Shown here one piece after another: positions 49,948-62,648 of a DNA stretch of 64,000 nt. The stretch is from positions 21,581,001-21,645,000 of the forward strand of contig OY987265.1 in NCBI GenBank assembly GCA_963920665.1, read 5' to 3'. The notes below the pieces were generated by a model. That model saw only the letters and a program-made list of their open reading frames with translations. It had not been told where the DNA came from and did not search any database. Source of the stretch: Straminergon stramineum (Eukaryota > Streptophyta > Bryopsida > Hypnales > Calliergonaceae). The position numbers and the translations under genes are program-made. Each line of letters starts with the position of its first letter. Positions within the stretch are counted from its first letter, which is position 1.

Positions 49948-50844
49948 CCCTTGAAGGATCATTGTTCCTTTAGGGCACAAATGGGATTTTGTATAGGTAC
50001 ATACAGTCTCAATTTTTGTCTTGACTTTTGGAGCTTTTTATGAAGATATAAAAATTGATTAGCTTTGTGGGAATATAATTTTTGTTTCATTCGGTGACCG
50101 TGAACAAAAGTTATGCCCAAATAAGCTCAAAACAAGAGAGAGGGGCAACAAAAAATAATTTAATATTTTTTTTTCTTTTATTTCCTTATAGATTATATTT
50201 TTTTTCTACATGGAAAGCTTTGATTCATTCCATTTGGATTTGTTATGAGAAAGTTATGGACAATCTTGTTTTTTGGGCAACTAGAGCATCTTCTTGAAAA
50301 AATAACTTGTAGGTTTCATTTATAAATGCAATTTTTATAATTTTTCAAAAAAATAGGTCCATATGGTTTAATTTTCTTGCTAGAACAATCTCATCATTGG
50401 GATTAGTGCATTTTAATTCTATCTTAGAGATATTAATCATTGAAATTTTCCTTCTATGTTGTACCGACTTCTACTTAATAATTTTTTAAAGAGTAAAAAT
50501 GAATTAATTTTTATATTTTTTTTCCTACAATCTCAACTCAATTCTTCACCATAAAGATTTAAAGCTCAAAATTTTGTAGTGCACAAAATTAAAGGTAAGA
50601 AAGTTCAAAGTCAGATAACTTAGTTCCACAATGTGTTGAAAAACTTGTTTTCTTCACTTTAAACACAAATATCTTGCAATTTGTGAGGTCAAAATTTCTG
50701 AAATTTTTTCCATACATTCTCATACTAGTTAGGTATAAGATCCTATGGTTGGATGTGAAAAAAAAAAATTTAAAATGTTTTTACTCTTTACTTTAGAAAT
50801 GGCAGTTTTGAGTGTTTTTTTCACATAAGTATGGCCTTGGTCCT
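49948..50844. other. Spacer between the two inverted element copies
   Basis: 897 bp of AT-rich sequence with no recognised gene. Short words at its two edges (AAGGATCA and TGGTCC) are loosely complementary. It may be unrelated spacer or the centre of one large foldback element. Confidence 0.5.
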
Positions 50845-51422
50845 TTAACCCCTAAGGGCTCTAATGTCCATTTTATGGACAATGAACAGATTGAAACTCG
50901 AGTTTCATCCTCCTAACTACTTGGATGAAAGTTATTCTAATTTGTGGAGATATATTATTGAGTTGTTGTTGTCTAAGGATTGGATTTGGTGTTACTAGAG
51001 TAAATATTTTTCTAAAATTACAAATGTGCAAATATGTCAAGTGGTCAAATTGCATTGACTTTAGTTCAAAACTAGATTTGCCAAAATGAGGTCATAGATT
51101 TGAAGAACACAAAAATTTCAAAGAATCACCAAGTGAATAGAACCTCATTTCAAATCCATTCCAACAAATTTTACTCTAATAATCATAATATTTTGCTTGT
51201 AATTGAATTTTGAAGGAATTTTGCAATTTCTCTTTCAAAATTTATAAAAAAAAAGATTGGTGATAGCATTGGTGAATCTAATCATATAGATGGAATCTAC
51301 AAATCGAAATCTACAACTTTCATTTGTATATGAATTCCACAATATTCTTCTAAATAACACTTTATAATGATTTTTTAAAAAATTTTCAATTCTAGAGATG
51401 AATCTGGATGTTTAGGGGTTAA
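50845..51422 (-). mobile_element. TTAA/CCCCTAAA element, copy B, 578 bp, inverted
   Basis: It begins TTAACCCCTAAGGGCTC and ends in the complement of TTAACCCCTAAACATCC. By eye it is almost identical, in reverse complement, to copy A over the whole length, with only scattered differences such as GTGGAA/TTGGAA and TTGGTG/GTGGTG. An RNA read across both copies would fold into a hairpin of more than 500 bp. Confidence 0.8.
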
Positions 51423-52216
51423 GGGTTAAATAATTAGAAAATTACTTTTACTTTTATTTTGGCTGTGGTTACAGTAGGAAGCCCACTAGTTTCCTATGAA
51501 AATTCATCCAATTTGTTCATTCTCTCAAAAAACCATTCTCAAAATTGTATGTTTTTTCCTTGTATAATTTTTTGAATTGGATGTTTCAAGTTCTTGAGAC
51601 ACAAGAATAGTTAATGTCTAAAGTTAAAGTGAATGTTGAATTGGGTATGTTTCTTTACTAGGACTAGTATACCCTAGGTTGTTGTTGTAGTGTAATAAAA
51701 TAAGAGTAAATTAAAGGGATTTTTTTAATTCATAAGAACTTCAAAATTTTGTAATTTTTACACTGTAGGTCTAAATACCACGAAACAAAGCTTGTGCACC
51801 CCTCCTCGTAGAGAGATTTTTGATGGTACCAAGAACACGATTGGGGGACACACGGTTTTGGAGATCTCATTGTAACAAACAAAACAAACAAACAACTTCA
51901 TTTAAGGTACGGATTGGTGATTGTCAAACTTCAATATTTTATTATGAATGGAATTTGCATTCATACAAGTGAAACACGACATGACATATCAAATGACTTC
52001 ACTTAAAAAATGATTTTTCAAACCTCAACAAGTTGCTAGAGTTTGGTTGAATGATTAAGGTATATTTCACAAGAAGAGGTCTACTAAACTTGAAGTAGAA
52101 AACTCTAGCCCCATGTTGGCTTCGAGAGTCCATTTGAAGAAAGCATCACTAGTTGACAAAAGGATCATATCCATCGACCCTTTTATCAATTGTACATCAT
52201 ATGTTGAAAAGTATTA
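51423..52216. other. Gene-free AT-rich sequence
   Basis: No domain, RNA gene or repeat boundary was recognised. Confidence 0.5.
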
Positions 52217-52511
52217 GGAAAATTCTGAGCTCTAAACAAGGCTGCGAATTCTGCACCCCTGTGGAGCAATTACAGAAAAAAATAAAAATAAAAAATTATT
52301 TTTTATTTTTTAAAATTTAGAATCTGACATGGCATTACTAGTGCCACATTAGAGACACGTCAGATTGACTGTTTTTTTAATGTTTTTTTTCCAAAAAAAA
52401 TATTTAAAAAAAATATTAAAAAAAAAATATTTTAAATTTTTTTTCTGTACTTGCACCGTGGGGGGCCGAAAATCTAATACTGGGAGCCTTGTTTACAGCT
52501 CAGAATTTTCC
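52217..52511. mobile_element. 295-bp MITE-like element, GGAAAATTCTGAGCT ends
   Basis: The ends match as inverted repeats: GGAAAATTCTGAGCTCTAAA at the left and, from the right, GGAAAATTCTGAGCTGTAAA, continuing through CAAGGCT. TA lies at both borders (52215-52216, 52512-52513). The centre is A/T homopolymer-rich and would fold on itself. No coding capacity. Confidence 0.8.
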
Positions 52512-53684
52512 TAATGAATATGATGAACCTACAAAATGGTGGATTCACATAATGACACTTGTTCACTCACTTCTTCCATTGTGTCAATTTTTTGCCAAAC
52601 CCTCTTTCACCATTCATGCAGACATTTAGATGTTGATATTTGGGTGAGGTTGATGATGGGCGTGTGCATTCCTTACATTATGAAGACTCTCAACTGATTT
52701 TTTTGAGTGTTTCAGATGAATTGTTGGGAGTTTTGCAACAATGTGGTGCCTCTTTTGAGTGTACTGATTGCTACGGAAGTAGATATTTCTGCTTGCAATT
52801 GGTGACAAGTACGACCAGAAGAAGAATATCAACATGCCTTGTCAATATGCTATTGCCGCAGAATCATTTGCAGAAGTAAACAATAACACTTATAAAATGT
52901 ACATACACAGTAATAGACTGGAGTCTGTTTCATAGCATTAAGTATATAATAGCGTCAATCTCAATAAGCGGGTGTGTACAGTTCTCCCAATGCCTAAAAT
53001 TTAGTTCTCCACCTCTTCCAATAGAAAATTGTCTTGGATGAAGGAATTTTCATTTCACTTTCTGACATCAGAAAGCTCATATTTTGGATGATAATTGAAG
53101 TGCTTCATGACAATGTTTTGTCCAAATAACTTCTCATTCATCTAAAGTAACATTGGAATCTGTAAAAGACAACCTTTCTTTATGACCAATTTGATGGAAA
53201 TGGGATAACTAATGTATTTGTAGAAATAAGCTAAAATGTTCACAATTTCGAGAAAGGAGTAAAGCATTAATGGGTTGAAACAGTCAGTTTATGTCCAACA
53301 CCTCAAGTTACATTTTCAATTTGAAGATGTTAGTTTGACCCTGGACAATACCCATAAGTACTACACGAGAAAGCCAAGGAAGCCTTGCATTTGCTTTGCT
53401 CCAATTTCAATAAAAAATGTGAAATTCATTTGAAACCAATTTTATGATTTCGGAAGCCAATACAGTAACTAGCTAACAGTCATACTTGAAGCCCATACGG
53501 TATTCAACTGTGGGCATGGCTACTTGGCATGTTCACACACATTCGTTAGCTAGTACTCCGTATTGCTTATTTTGATCTGTACACACGAAAGGAATTACAT
53601 TACCAACTAGAATAAGACCCAGTTCAACTTTGATGTCAAATAGAGACAAGTAAGATAACAAACCAGTCAACCAACCCTCAACGG
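52512..53684. other. Downstream of the VTI11-type gene
   Basis: The portion near 53684 is presumably the 3' untranslated region of the minus-strand SNARE gene. Small open frames near 52640-52879 have no domain. Confidence 0.5.
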
Positions 53685-55715
53685 TCACCTTGTAACCTTC
53701 ACGTAAATCACCAAAATGATGGCAAGAACAAGCACTCCAATTATGCTTCCCATGATCCACTTGTTTCGCGACATCCGTTTAGACATGGAATTCAGTATTC
53801 GTCGACTCTTTCCAATGTTGTCATCCACGCCATGCAGCTGTAAGAGGAAGACGATATATCAGTTGTATATTTAGACCAGACTAGAAGAGAGCCCAAGTAT
53901 CAGGAAAGAGTGTTCTCCCAAACGATGAGGTGGACTAACTTCTGTGACTCACAAAAAGAATGATTTCTTACTTTGAGACTGTATTCTTGGGTCTTCAGGA
54001 GTTCATTATTGCAAGGATCCTTGTACACTAGTATTTTCTTTAGTTTGAGAGGATTAGATTTTAAACAAATTAGTGCTTCCAGTTTTTGGATGATAATGTG
54101 TAGGGTGAATATCTAACCATCCAAATAGAAGAAATCGTGACAGCAGGTCAAGACACTATGCACTTAATTTAATATAATAGATATGCAATCTCCGTATGCT
54201 CCTGAACACGGGAACTCATGCCCATCCTCAAACTTTCTTCCGCAAGTGGACAACCGAAAGGAATCAACATCAAACAGCAACAGACGTGAAGTGAAACATA
54301 CAGTATTCTGAGCATGACGGAGGGTTTGTCTCTGTGAGTGTAGATCTTGAAGGATGGACACTCCAAGCTCTTCTGTTTCCAGAAGAGTTCGCTTACTCTC
54401 CTTGATTCTTTCACCGGATTGATTGAGTCGCTCTGTTGACATCAACAATCGGCCCCTTTGGTCGTCGGTAGCCTGCACAGATGAGACGACCACATGTATA
54501 AGCTTCTGCCACTAAAAATCCTTCACAAGAGAATGGCAACATTGCTGGTTGAAACTCAATACAAAATCACGAGATTGAATCCCTACTTCTGGAAAGCAGG
54601 CATTACTTTAATGCCGTATATTCAAGCTCGTCTAAAAGCAGACTACAGCAGGAACTGATAAATCAATGATCAAATAAAATCAGTCAAAGAATGGTATTAC
54701 GTTGGCATGATCAGCCATTCCATTCTCGAGAAGGTCATCCCTGGCAGCAGCAGCATCAGAAGTGGCTGACTTCTTGACGTCACGCTTCAAATTAGTCAAA
54801 TCAGACTTGTATTCTCTCAGTTTGGCAAGTAGAGTAGCTTTCTGAGTCGGGGGCAAGCTCCTGGCCTCCAGATCCATACGACGGATCTACACCAAAATAA
54901 AATGAAAAGGGTTAGTTAAAGTCTGCATACACTTTGACCTCTTTAATATGACTGCCTGGGATCCCAAATGATAAATATGGCATTGATTGATTGAATGTGC
55001 GACAAGTGTGTTAAAGTCCAAGTGTGCAGGATATTCCAGAATGGCATTTTGGGAAGATTTTAGGGATCGATTTAGGGGTCATGTTAAAGAGGTCTCGTGT
55101 ACATCGTATGCTGCCTAGTTGAGTATCGAACAACTGACACCAAGAGAACATAAAACACCTTCTCCGCTAATTATTAGACAGAAAAGCAGTAAAATTTTCT
55201 AGACAATGAGGAATGGGACTCTGCGTCAAGAGTTTGGTGAAAGACAATGCGCGCGAAGTAGTTAAAGTTGTGCAATTTCCAACGAATGCTATACATGTGA
55301 GCAATAAATAGTGAGGAATAGACAAAGGCAATCTCATGACTATCTCAGAACCGCTAGGTGAACAACACCATAGCTTGCAGGATCAGAATAATGCAAAAAG
55401 AAGTAGGAAAAGAAACAAAGCGATAAATACCAGAGAATCTGCTTCATCGAGCCCAGTCTTGAGCTCTGTAAGCTTGTGCTTCTTTTCCTCTGCAACCAGA
55501 AAAAGGGGCACATCATCAGAAATTTCTACTTCTCCAGCAAGCGTACCAAACCTACGAAATGTTCAAATAAAGAATCAGATTCGTGAGACTTCAATTCAAC
55601 CCTACATGAGCAGTTTCTTACCGCCATGAAGGCCAGGTACAGAGGTACACTTGCGAGAGAGATTAGCCGAGAGCTCGCAGTACTGCCTCTCGTAACCATC
55701 GAAGATTTCACTCAT
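53685..55715 (-). CDS. VTI11: VTI11-type Qb-SNARE (vesicle transport v-SNARE)
   Basis: There are five exons: 55715-55622, 55489-55431, 54886-54701, 54472-54302 and 53837-53685, all GT-AG, totalling 220 residues, the usual VTI11 length (about 221). The N-terminus MSEIFDGYERQYCELSANLS and the following segments (HKLTELKTGLDEADSLIRRM, SLPPTQKATLLAKLREYKSD) form the Habc-like helical bundle. The SNARE motif (about 125-190) includes LLETEELGVSILQDLHSQRQ and LHGVDDNIGKSRRIL, with the Qb zero-layer glutamine in the QDLHSQRQ region. A single C-terminal anchor (WIMGSIIGVLVLAIILVIYV, 197-216) is followed by KVTR. VTI11 proteins pair with syntaxin partners (SYP2/SYP5 classes) for traffic from trans-Golgi and prevacuolar compartment to vacuole. 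All exons join in frame without stops, so the gene looks intact. It is divergent from the glycosylase gene. Confidence 0.95.
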
Positions 55716-56332
55716 GGCGACGACTGACGATAACTCGCCACCCCGAAAACAACACTCCTGCCGACACGAAAGTAAATCACAGTACAAAACTCACGGTCTT
55801 AGATACCCTAAAACCCAGATCTGCAAGGACAGCGAGAGGCTCTAACAAAGCTAAACACCCGAAAACTCGAGAGCAATCTTCGCTCTTACGAAATCTAGGC
55901 AGTGCACATTACGGCGATCTCTTCTCATTTCCAGATTGCTGCGAATTCGCATGCACACACAAGCAACAAATGAAAACTTCACCTTCTAAAAACGATCAAA
56001 GCCTACCACACCACAATCGAAGCTCTGCAGATTGCGGACTGGATGCCGCAAGCATCACGACTGGGGTGCGGCAGAATTGAGCTCCAACGTCTCACCCGCG
56101 CCCTGGCACCATATAACGTACTTCGGCTTGTGGTTGCTCACACTAGCCGGAAACTCCGTTCACCTACCAAATGGTGTGTGGACTTTTCACAAAGTGATGT
56201 TTACAGGGGATCATCCCCACCTCGACACTGAACCTGTATACTTGTACTCTGACATTCCTCATTCATCTCTTTCGTGCAAGTCTTTTACGGAGTAAATGAA
56301 AAGCAGACGCCGTTTGCACCACAAGCCACGCC
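55716..56332. promoter_or_regulatory. Divergent intergenic region between VTI11 and the glycosylase gene
   Basis: About 0.6 kb (or 1.55 kb if the glycosylase starts at 57269) separates two head-to-head genes, so both promoters must lie here. I see no confident TATA box. Shared control is possible but not shown. Confidence 0.5.
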
Positions 56333-56407
56333 ATGGCGTCCTCAGCCGACGACGATGGTGTCGCTCGCCGGCTTGGCCACGGAGGTGCTCCTGGCGTCCC
56401 TCTCAAA
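56333..56407 (+). other. Possible 5' exon or upstream frame
   Basis: An ATG in good context (CCATGGCG) opens 25 codons, MASSADDDGVARRLGHGGAP then GVPLK, ending at a donor-like GTAAGA. It could be the first exon of the glycosylase gene. However, the candidate acceptors I tested before 57269 (exons from 57140, 57206, 57214, 57229, 57246 and 57255) are out of frame or hit stops, so it may instead be a leader exon with an upstream frame. Confidence 0.35.
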
Positions 56408-57268
56408 GTAAGATAGAAGGAGCGGAGCTGCTGTAGTTGTGTCAACACTTCTTGCGTTGGACTTTGTTAGGGTTGCTTGTGGAATCACAGTTTCTTCCAA
56501 ACTTTTGTGTCTCATTTGGAAGAATTATTGAAGCTCTGGGTTCAATTTCTGATCGAAAGCGTCGAGAAGTGTGCTTGCATTGTTACTCGGAAGTGCAGTG
56601 CCTTGAAGTGTTTGTGACCGAATAGCTGCTCGGAAGCGAAGTATCAGCTCGTTAAGCTTTGGTAATAGCCTTTTCTTTTTCCTTGTTGAAGAATGTCATT
56701 CAATAATTGCGCGATTTCTTGTTTGTGCTTGGCTGGGCTTCATTGCTCTTCCGTCGGTGGTTGCCGACGTTGGTTTGTGAAGTACATTTCTCGCAGAGGC
56801 GTTTCTATTTTGGAAGGATGGACTTAATTATTTTTTCTCTCTTGATTTAATGCTTTGAGACTTGAGAAGTCTCTGGAGTTTGCTGCATTGCATATTGGAA
56901 GTGCGGTGCCCTATCGACCATATAATAGCAAGCCGGTTCCTTGTTGCGATTCAACGGGATAGACCTTGCTTTCGTATGGCTTGCACCATTCTGACGTTCG
57001 TTGGTTTCCTCTAGATGGCATGACATGAGAGCAGTGCGAAGAGGTGTATTGACTGAAATTCATTCGAACTGTTTGAGGACAATCGTCTGATCATTTTCTG
57101 CTATTCTCACATTGGATTGTTTGAATTGATGTGTTTCAGCATTGATGAGTCTATGCCGTGGAGCTACCTTGAGACTGAGTTGTGAGTTGTTTTGAGACGG
57201 AACAGAGATTCAGAACATAATTGCACAGGACTTTCGCGGTGGCAGGAATTACAGTGCGTGTGTGTGCA

Positions 57269-60200
57269 ATGGCGGCGTGCCGTCGAAGTGTTCGTCTTGC
57301 ACCAGTTGTGAAACAAGAAGTTGTCTCTCCAACTGATGTTTCGAAGAAGGTGTTGCTCTCGAAGTCTGTGAAAGTAGAGCCACAGGAAGTTCTTGCACAA
57401 GGGTTAGAAGCTTCAGCACCTTCCAGGTCTGGTATCAAACGCAAGCCAGGCTTTGAAAAGGACAGGATATCGCTCACGAAATCTATTCGTTCGCTTCCCC
57501 GTAGAAAATTAGAGAAAGTTACGGATTCATTCAAAGTTGTCAAACAGGAAGATTGTCAAGACGTTAAATCCCAGCCAGTTGAACGGCCCAGTCTTCAAGG
57601 CCCGAAAAAACCGAAGGTTGAAGCTACGGAGGTGACAGACGATATCAAGACACCCATTGTTTTTGTGAGAAGGACTAAGTCAAAAACAGAAGCAGATTTT
57701 AAACCGAAAGCAAAGGTCCGGCCGACTGCTAAGAAGGAAGTGAAGAGAAAGAAAACAACCGCGGCTGTTCTACTAAACGTGAAAGACGAGAGATTCTCTG
57801 TAGAAAACATCGAAGGTGGCAATGAAATTGCCTTATTGGGAACCAAGCCGTCACTTGATCTTGCTGCTCCAGCAAGTAAGTAACTTTGCTCAACATCTCA
57901 ATCTGGATGAAAATGCATTGACTCAGAAGAAGTGCGTTATATCTTGCTGTTGTGTGTAAGAATGTGGTAGAATTCCTCTTTGTCCACTATCTTCTTTGAC
58001 GTTGCTCTCTCTAAACTCTGCCTTGTCTGGGCTGCCTGAAACTCCAATCCCGTAGAGGTTGAAGATCTTTAACTCATGCTAGCTGACTGGGAAACGAATT
58101 TAAGTCTTTAGATGTCTGAATTTGTACCTTGCAGATAATCTTCTTGCAAATTCATGACTCCTCAGCGATGTCTCCTGGGTCTTGGAAACCCCAGTTAGGA
58201 GGTCGAACGGGTCATCTTAGTGTTACAAGAGTTGTCGATATATACACTGGTTGTGCCCTTAAAAGTTTGCACCAAGATTAATTGGTTGCTTGATCCTGTA
58301 TTCATGCGGTGTCCAAGTATTAAGAATGGTATAACTGGTTGTAAGTTACTGAATTTGTACGCCTAACTCTTTTGCAAGTTTCACCGTTGCAATTGACGTC
58401 CTAACTTCTGTTCTCGTCTTGGCTCAATTTGGGGTTCCCATGACAGCGTTGGAATTAGCACTGGCATCTGGAAGCCCTTATCCGGATTTCGCTAGACCCT
58501 ACCCTGAGGAATGCCGTGAGGTGAGGAACCGCTTGTGCGAGCTGCACGGAATGGGCGCATACGCGCGCGGTAAATCGTGCCCAACAATTGAACCTGTTAA
58601 TAGCGGCGATCCAGCACAGGTCAGTGGCCTTGAATGCAAATAGGTCATAGTTTTCCTTCTCCTCGGTACCATTCAACAGAGAGGAAACGTAGAATATAAA
58701 ACTGTTAGCTAATTTAGTCCTTTGGTAGGATGTATTTTCTCAAAGTCTCTGAACCGCATGAATGCCCCTCTTCATCTTCGTCTCAGCTTACTACACTCCA
58801 AGCAATGTTGATTCCTAGATTGTCAGCAGAATGAAGTTTCAATTATCGAGATTTTTCTGAGATAGTAAGTTTTCCATTAAGTTATTTCCTTCTGATGGTC
58901 GTTTCCATTGTATTGATGTAATCGTGAGCAGATTCTAGCCTTGGATTACCGATCTGGAGAGAACATAGCCGTAGATACAGCTGAAACTTTTGAGCTTTCT
59001 GAAATCGAGGAACCAGAAAGTGAGGACAGAGATGATACTAAAATTTCGTCAGGCTCACCTTCAGATCGGCGCACAGTGCTAGATTCCTTGGTGGGGACAA
59101 TTTTATCGCAGAACACCACTGATAATAACTCTAGACGAGCATTTGCATCTCTAAAGCAAGCATTTTCGACTTGGGAAGAGGTGCGTTCTACATTTGAAAT
59201 AGGCTCTGGATGGTTTGATATGTTTTTAATTGTGTTTTTGTGACATTTGTCACTAACTTCTCATTCCCAGTTGTCAAAATCTGACCGAAAAATTGGGGCA
59301 TGTCTTATCCCGATTGTAAATCTTGATCAATCTTGATGATGGGTGTAAATGGTGCACATCAGGTTCATACAGCAGATCCACGGCAAGTTGAGGATGCAAT
59401 TCGATGTGGAGGTTTAGCTGAGACTAAAGCAAAACGGATAGTCAACATATTGGATACGATATTTAAAGAACGTGGTTCGATTTGTCTTGAGTATGTCCGA
59501 AGTATGAGCATTGACGAGATCAAAGCAGAACTCTCCCGCTTCAAAGGCGTTGGTCCCAAGACGGTCAGAATGGCAATCCTATATGTTTCTAATGCATTTT
59601 TCTTTTTATTAGAGCGCCTCTTTGGACAATTCGTTGCTCCTGCACTTTGTCATAGAGTCGCATGCAGACGTGTCAGCAATTGAATAATTTGTTAATTGAA
59701 TCTATGAGTGTCTGCGTAACATTGGATGCAGACTTTAAACTTAAGGAAAATTTAACTTGAATCAGTGTATAGGAACATCAACTATGTTGTCTTTAATCAC
59801 TGCTAAAGAGGATCGATTGTCAATGATGCAGATAGCATGTGTGTTAATGTTCAATTTGGAGCGGCACGAGTTTCCCGTGGACACTCATGTACGTACTTGG
59901 ATTTGTGATTCCTCGTCAACCTTATTTCATATTTCTGTGCCAAGATCAAACATGAATGTTTGTTTAGTACTAATCAAACTGCAATACTTTCTCTTGCTTG
60001 TCAATAGGTGTTCAGGTTGTCCAAGATGTTGGGTTGGGTTCCAGCTAATGCAGACAGGGAGAAGACGTATCTTCACATGAACAGCCGAGTTCCGGATGAT
60101 GTGAAGTATGACTTGCATTGTCTTTTAGTCACTCACGGCAAGAAATGCCCTCGTTGTGCCAAAGGAGGACGCGCTCAAACCGCTCCTGATGGGCCTTGTC

Positions 60201-60274
60201 CTTTAATCAACTGGAACCCCCAAATGGCTCTCGAAAGCAGTGGACATTTTGAATTGCTTAAAGGAAAAGTGTAG
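57269..60274 (+). CDS. HhH-GPD DNA glycosylase/AP lyase (plant base-excision repair)
   Basis: There are six exons: 57269-57875, 58447-58619, 58932-59180, 59363-59563, 59832-59888 and 60008-60274, joining in frame to 517 residues. The first ~200 residues are a Lys-rich, low-complexity extension. The conserved family block starts ASGSPYPDFARPYPEECREV. The catalytic domain contains LDSLVGTILSQNTTDNNSRR, the helix-hairpin-helix RFKGVGPKT with the expected Schiff-base Lys (K409), and PVDTHVFRLSKMLGW with the catalytic Asp (D427). C467, C476, C479 and C493 are candidate iron-sulfur ligands (C-x8-C-x2-C-x13-C), with looser spacing than bacterial endonuclease III. It resembles the plant glycosylase family represented by Arabidopsis At3g47830, distantly related to DEMETER-type enzymes. 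It should remove damaged or modified bases in the nucleus or an organelle; the substrate is unknown. The start chosen is the first ATG of the exon; an upstream exon is possible. Confidence 0.9.
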
Positions 60275-60934
60275 ATGACGCTTCTCTGTTGCCGGCGTTC
60301 TGGAGAAATTTTGCATTACATTTGTCTTCGCACCGTCTGGTGAACAGAGCTTCGAAATGGCGTTTCATTTAGTAGTGCTGGTCCCAAATTTTATTTTCAG
60401 AGGAAGTATAGACAATTTCTCTTTTGTTCATGTACTAAAGAACATGCTGTATGATTATAGAAGTGTAGTGACTTATTACTGAGCATAGGAATTCTCATAT
60501 GAGGTTTCTCTTTGCTATTTTGGTGAATCTTATTCCAAATATGAATTCGAATTTTCCAAATTTAATCATTTGATTTAAAATAATAAGCTCCTACCTATTC
60601 TCTAAGGTAAATTTTGCAGTTGCAATACCATGTTAGGGTACCATGTAGAGGTGGAGGATTTTTAGGTTATATTGGGAATGTTCAATTATAGAATATTAGT
60701 AGGACAACTATTGAAACATTAGCAATGATGCTTTTATTGCATAAAAAACATGTAGTTTTTGTTTTTGTTTGTAAGAGTTGGATTCTAATTCTTAAAGGTT
60801 TGGGAAGTCTGATTATGGACAAAATGTGATGTTTTTGAGTACTTGACATTTGATGTTCCTTCAATATGGTTCTCTCAAGCACCTAAGTACTCTACTTGTT
60901 CACTTGTATTGGTTTGGAATATAGTGTGGGTCAT
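60275..60934. other. 3' flank of the glycosylase gene
   Basis: AT-rich sequence that probably holds the 3' untranslated region. No gene was recognised. Confidence 0.5.
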
Positions 60935-61116
60935 ACTAAAAAGATTTAAGTTTCTTCAAATTTTACTCAATTTTTTCTTGAAACTTCATTGGCCTACACA
61001 AACATCCAATTGACAAGTAGAGTCAACTAAAAAGATTTAAGTTTCTTCAAATTCCACTAAAAAATTTCTTGAAACTTCATTGGCACACACAAACATCTTA
61101 TTGACAAGTAGAATCA
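60935..61116 (+). repeat. Tandem duplication, two copies of a 91-bp unit
   Basis: Copies start at 60935 and 61026 (ACTAAAAAGATTTAAGTTTC), and each ends in TTGACAAGTAGARTCA. They differ at only a few sites, so the duplication is recent. Confidence 0.9.
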
Positions 61117-62648
61117 TTTGTGGTTCATAAATTGAGGCATACAATAGTGACAATAGCTTGTATTCATGTTGATTTAGATCCATTGACACATTGTACTTTT
61201 GATAGGGGTCACTATTGCACTTCTTACTTATATAAAAAAATTACAAAATGGTGATGTATTCTAGCTATATGGTGTTGCATTTGAACATGGTAAATTTTAG
61301 ATGTTAATATGGCAACCCAACAAAAGATGTCAATTGTTGAATTATCAATCCAATGGTGGATGTCTTTTTGTTTTTTAATGCATAATTCATATTCTTACAA
61401 TCAAATATGTTACCATATAATTATATGGTTCTCTATAAACTTTTGTAGATTACACTAAATGGTGCTTAAAAATTTTGGATAAAAATGTGAGCAAATGAAT
61501 ATATGACCATTCAAATGGATGAAACAATGACAATGTCAGTCGTGACTCTATGCACTTAATATATCTGGAAGGTAGGAAATTTTAAAACTATAGTATCCTA
61601 TCCCTATACTAAAAGCATCCTTGAACATACAAATCAAGGACCAAGTGTGAACATACGAAGGTGGAAATGTTTTGTTGGAGTACCCCCAATTCCAATTTCA
61701 AAATTTCAGACCTAATTCATTATATTTATTGAAAAGGTGAATTAAAATGCATCATATGCCACTTCTTTTCATCTTTCAAGAAAAATTTACCAAAAAATGA
61801 TTTTAAGTAAACAACCCTTTGGATCGATGGGTTTTTAGAAGGATGCTTTGTAAACACACCGACTTACCAAAATATTGTCATTGGATAGTAGTGTTGAGTG
61901 AATTCGTGAGCATGGAATCTGACATTTAGTGTCGCCAGCAATATACTCTGATATGGCAGAAAAAGGTAACCAGAGCCCCCTCCCCCTGATTCTCGATTCC
62001 ATCGTCTCTCCGCTTCTTCTGGATTCCAATGACGCAGCCAGTCTGGCCGAATATAATCCCGATTGCCGCTCCGCAATAATCATTATCTCAATTAGTCGCA
62101 TTGCATCATATCATAATTCTTCCTCCTATCATTTCATTGCAATTCCTCTTGCATTTCTTCGAACATTCTCTTTGTCTTTGACATGATTGCAGATTGAATG
62201 GAACTTCTCTGACAGTGCTTGAATGGCGGTCTTTATCACCCTTCTCCGAGACGTTTCCTGTTTTGCGTAGCGTACAATCAATCACAGAGCGTACCGAAGA
62301 ATCAAGTGCGCATTTCCACTATGAATGACTTCGAATGATGATGATGAGAGCTTTAGTATAATTGAGGACCCTCGATCCGTCCATGCACAGACAGACAAAC
62401 AGTGTCGGAGGATGATTGATTGCGGAGCTAGTTGGTTTTGTCAGATGATGCACGTGTAGAGTTTTGATTGTTTTGACTGTTTCGCGAATTTTTGTGGCCT
62501 TGGTTGAAGCTCCTGGGAATTGGGGTGGAAACAGGGGAGGATATTCATTTTGAAGACTGTTGTTTAGAGTTGGAGGTGGATCATCGAAGCGTGGAGTAGC
62601 GGGGAGGGGCGCTTGGAATAATTGCGCGTTTTAGGGTTTACGGCGACA
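61117..62648. other. Intergenic and 5' leader of the cytidine deaminase gene
   Basis: 61117-61900 is AT-rich and featureless. From about 61920 composition becomes more balanced, consistent with a promoter and leader. An open frame at 61929-62186 has no domain. No TATA element was placed with confidence. Confidence 0.45.
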
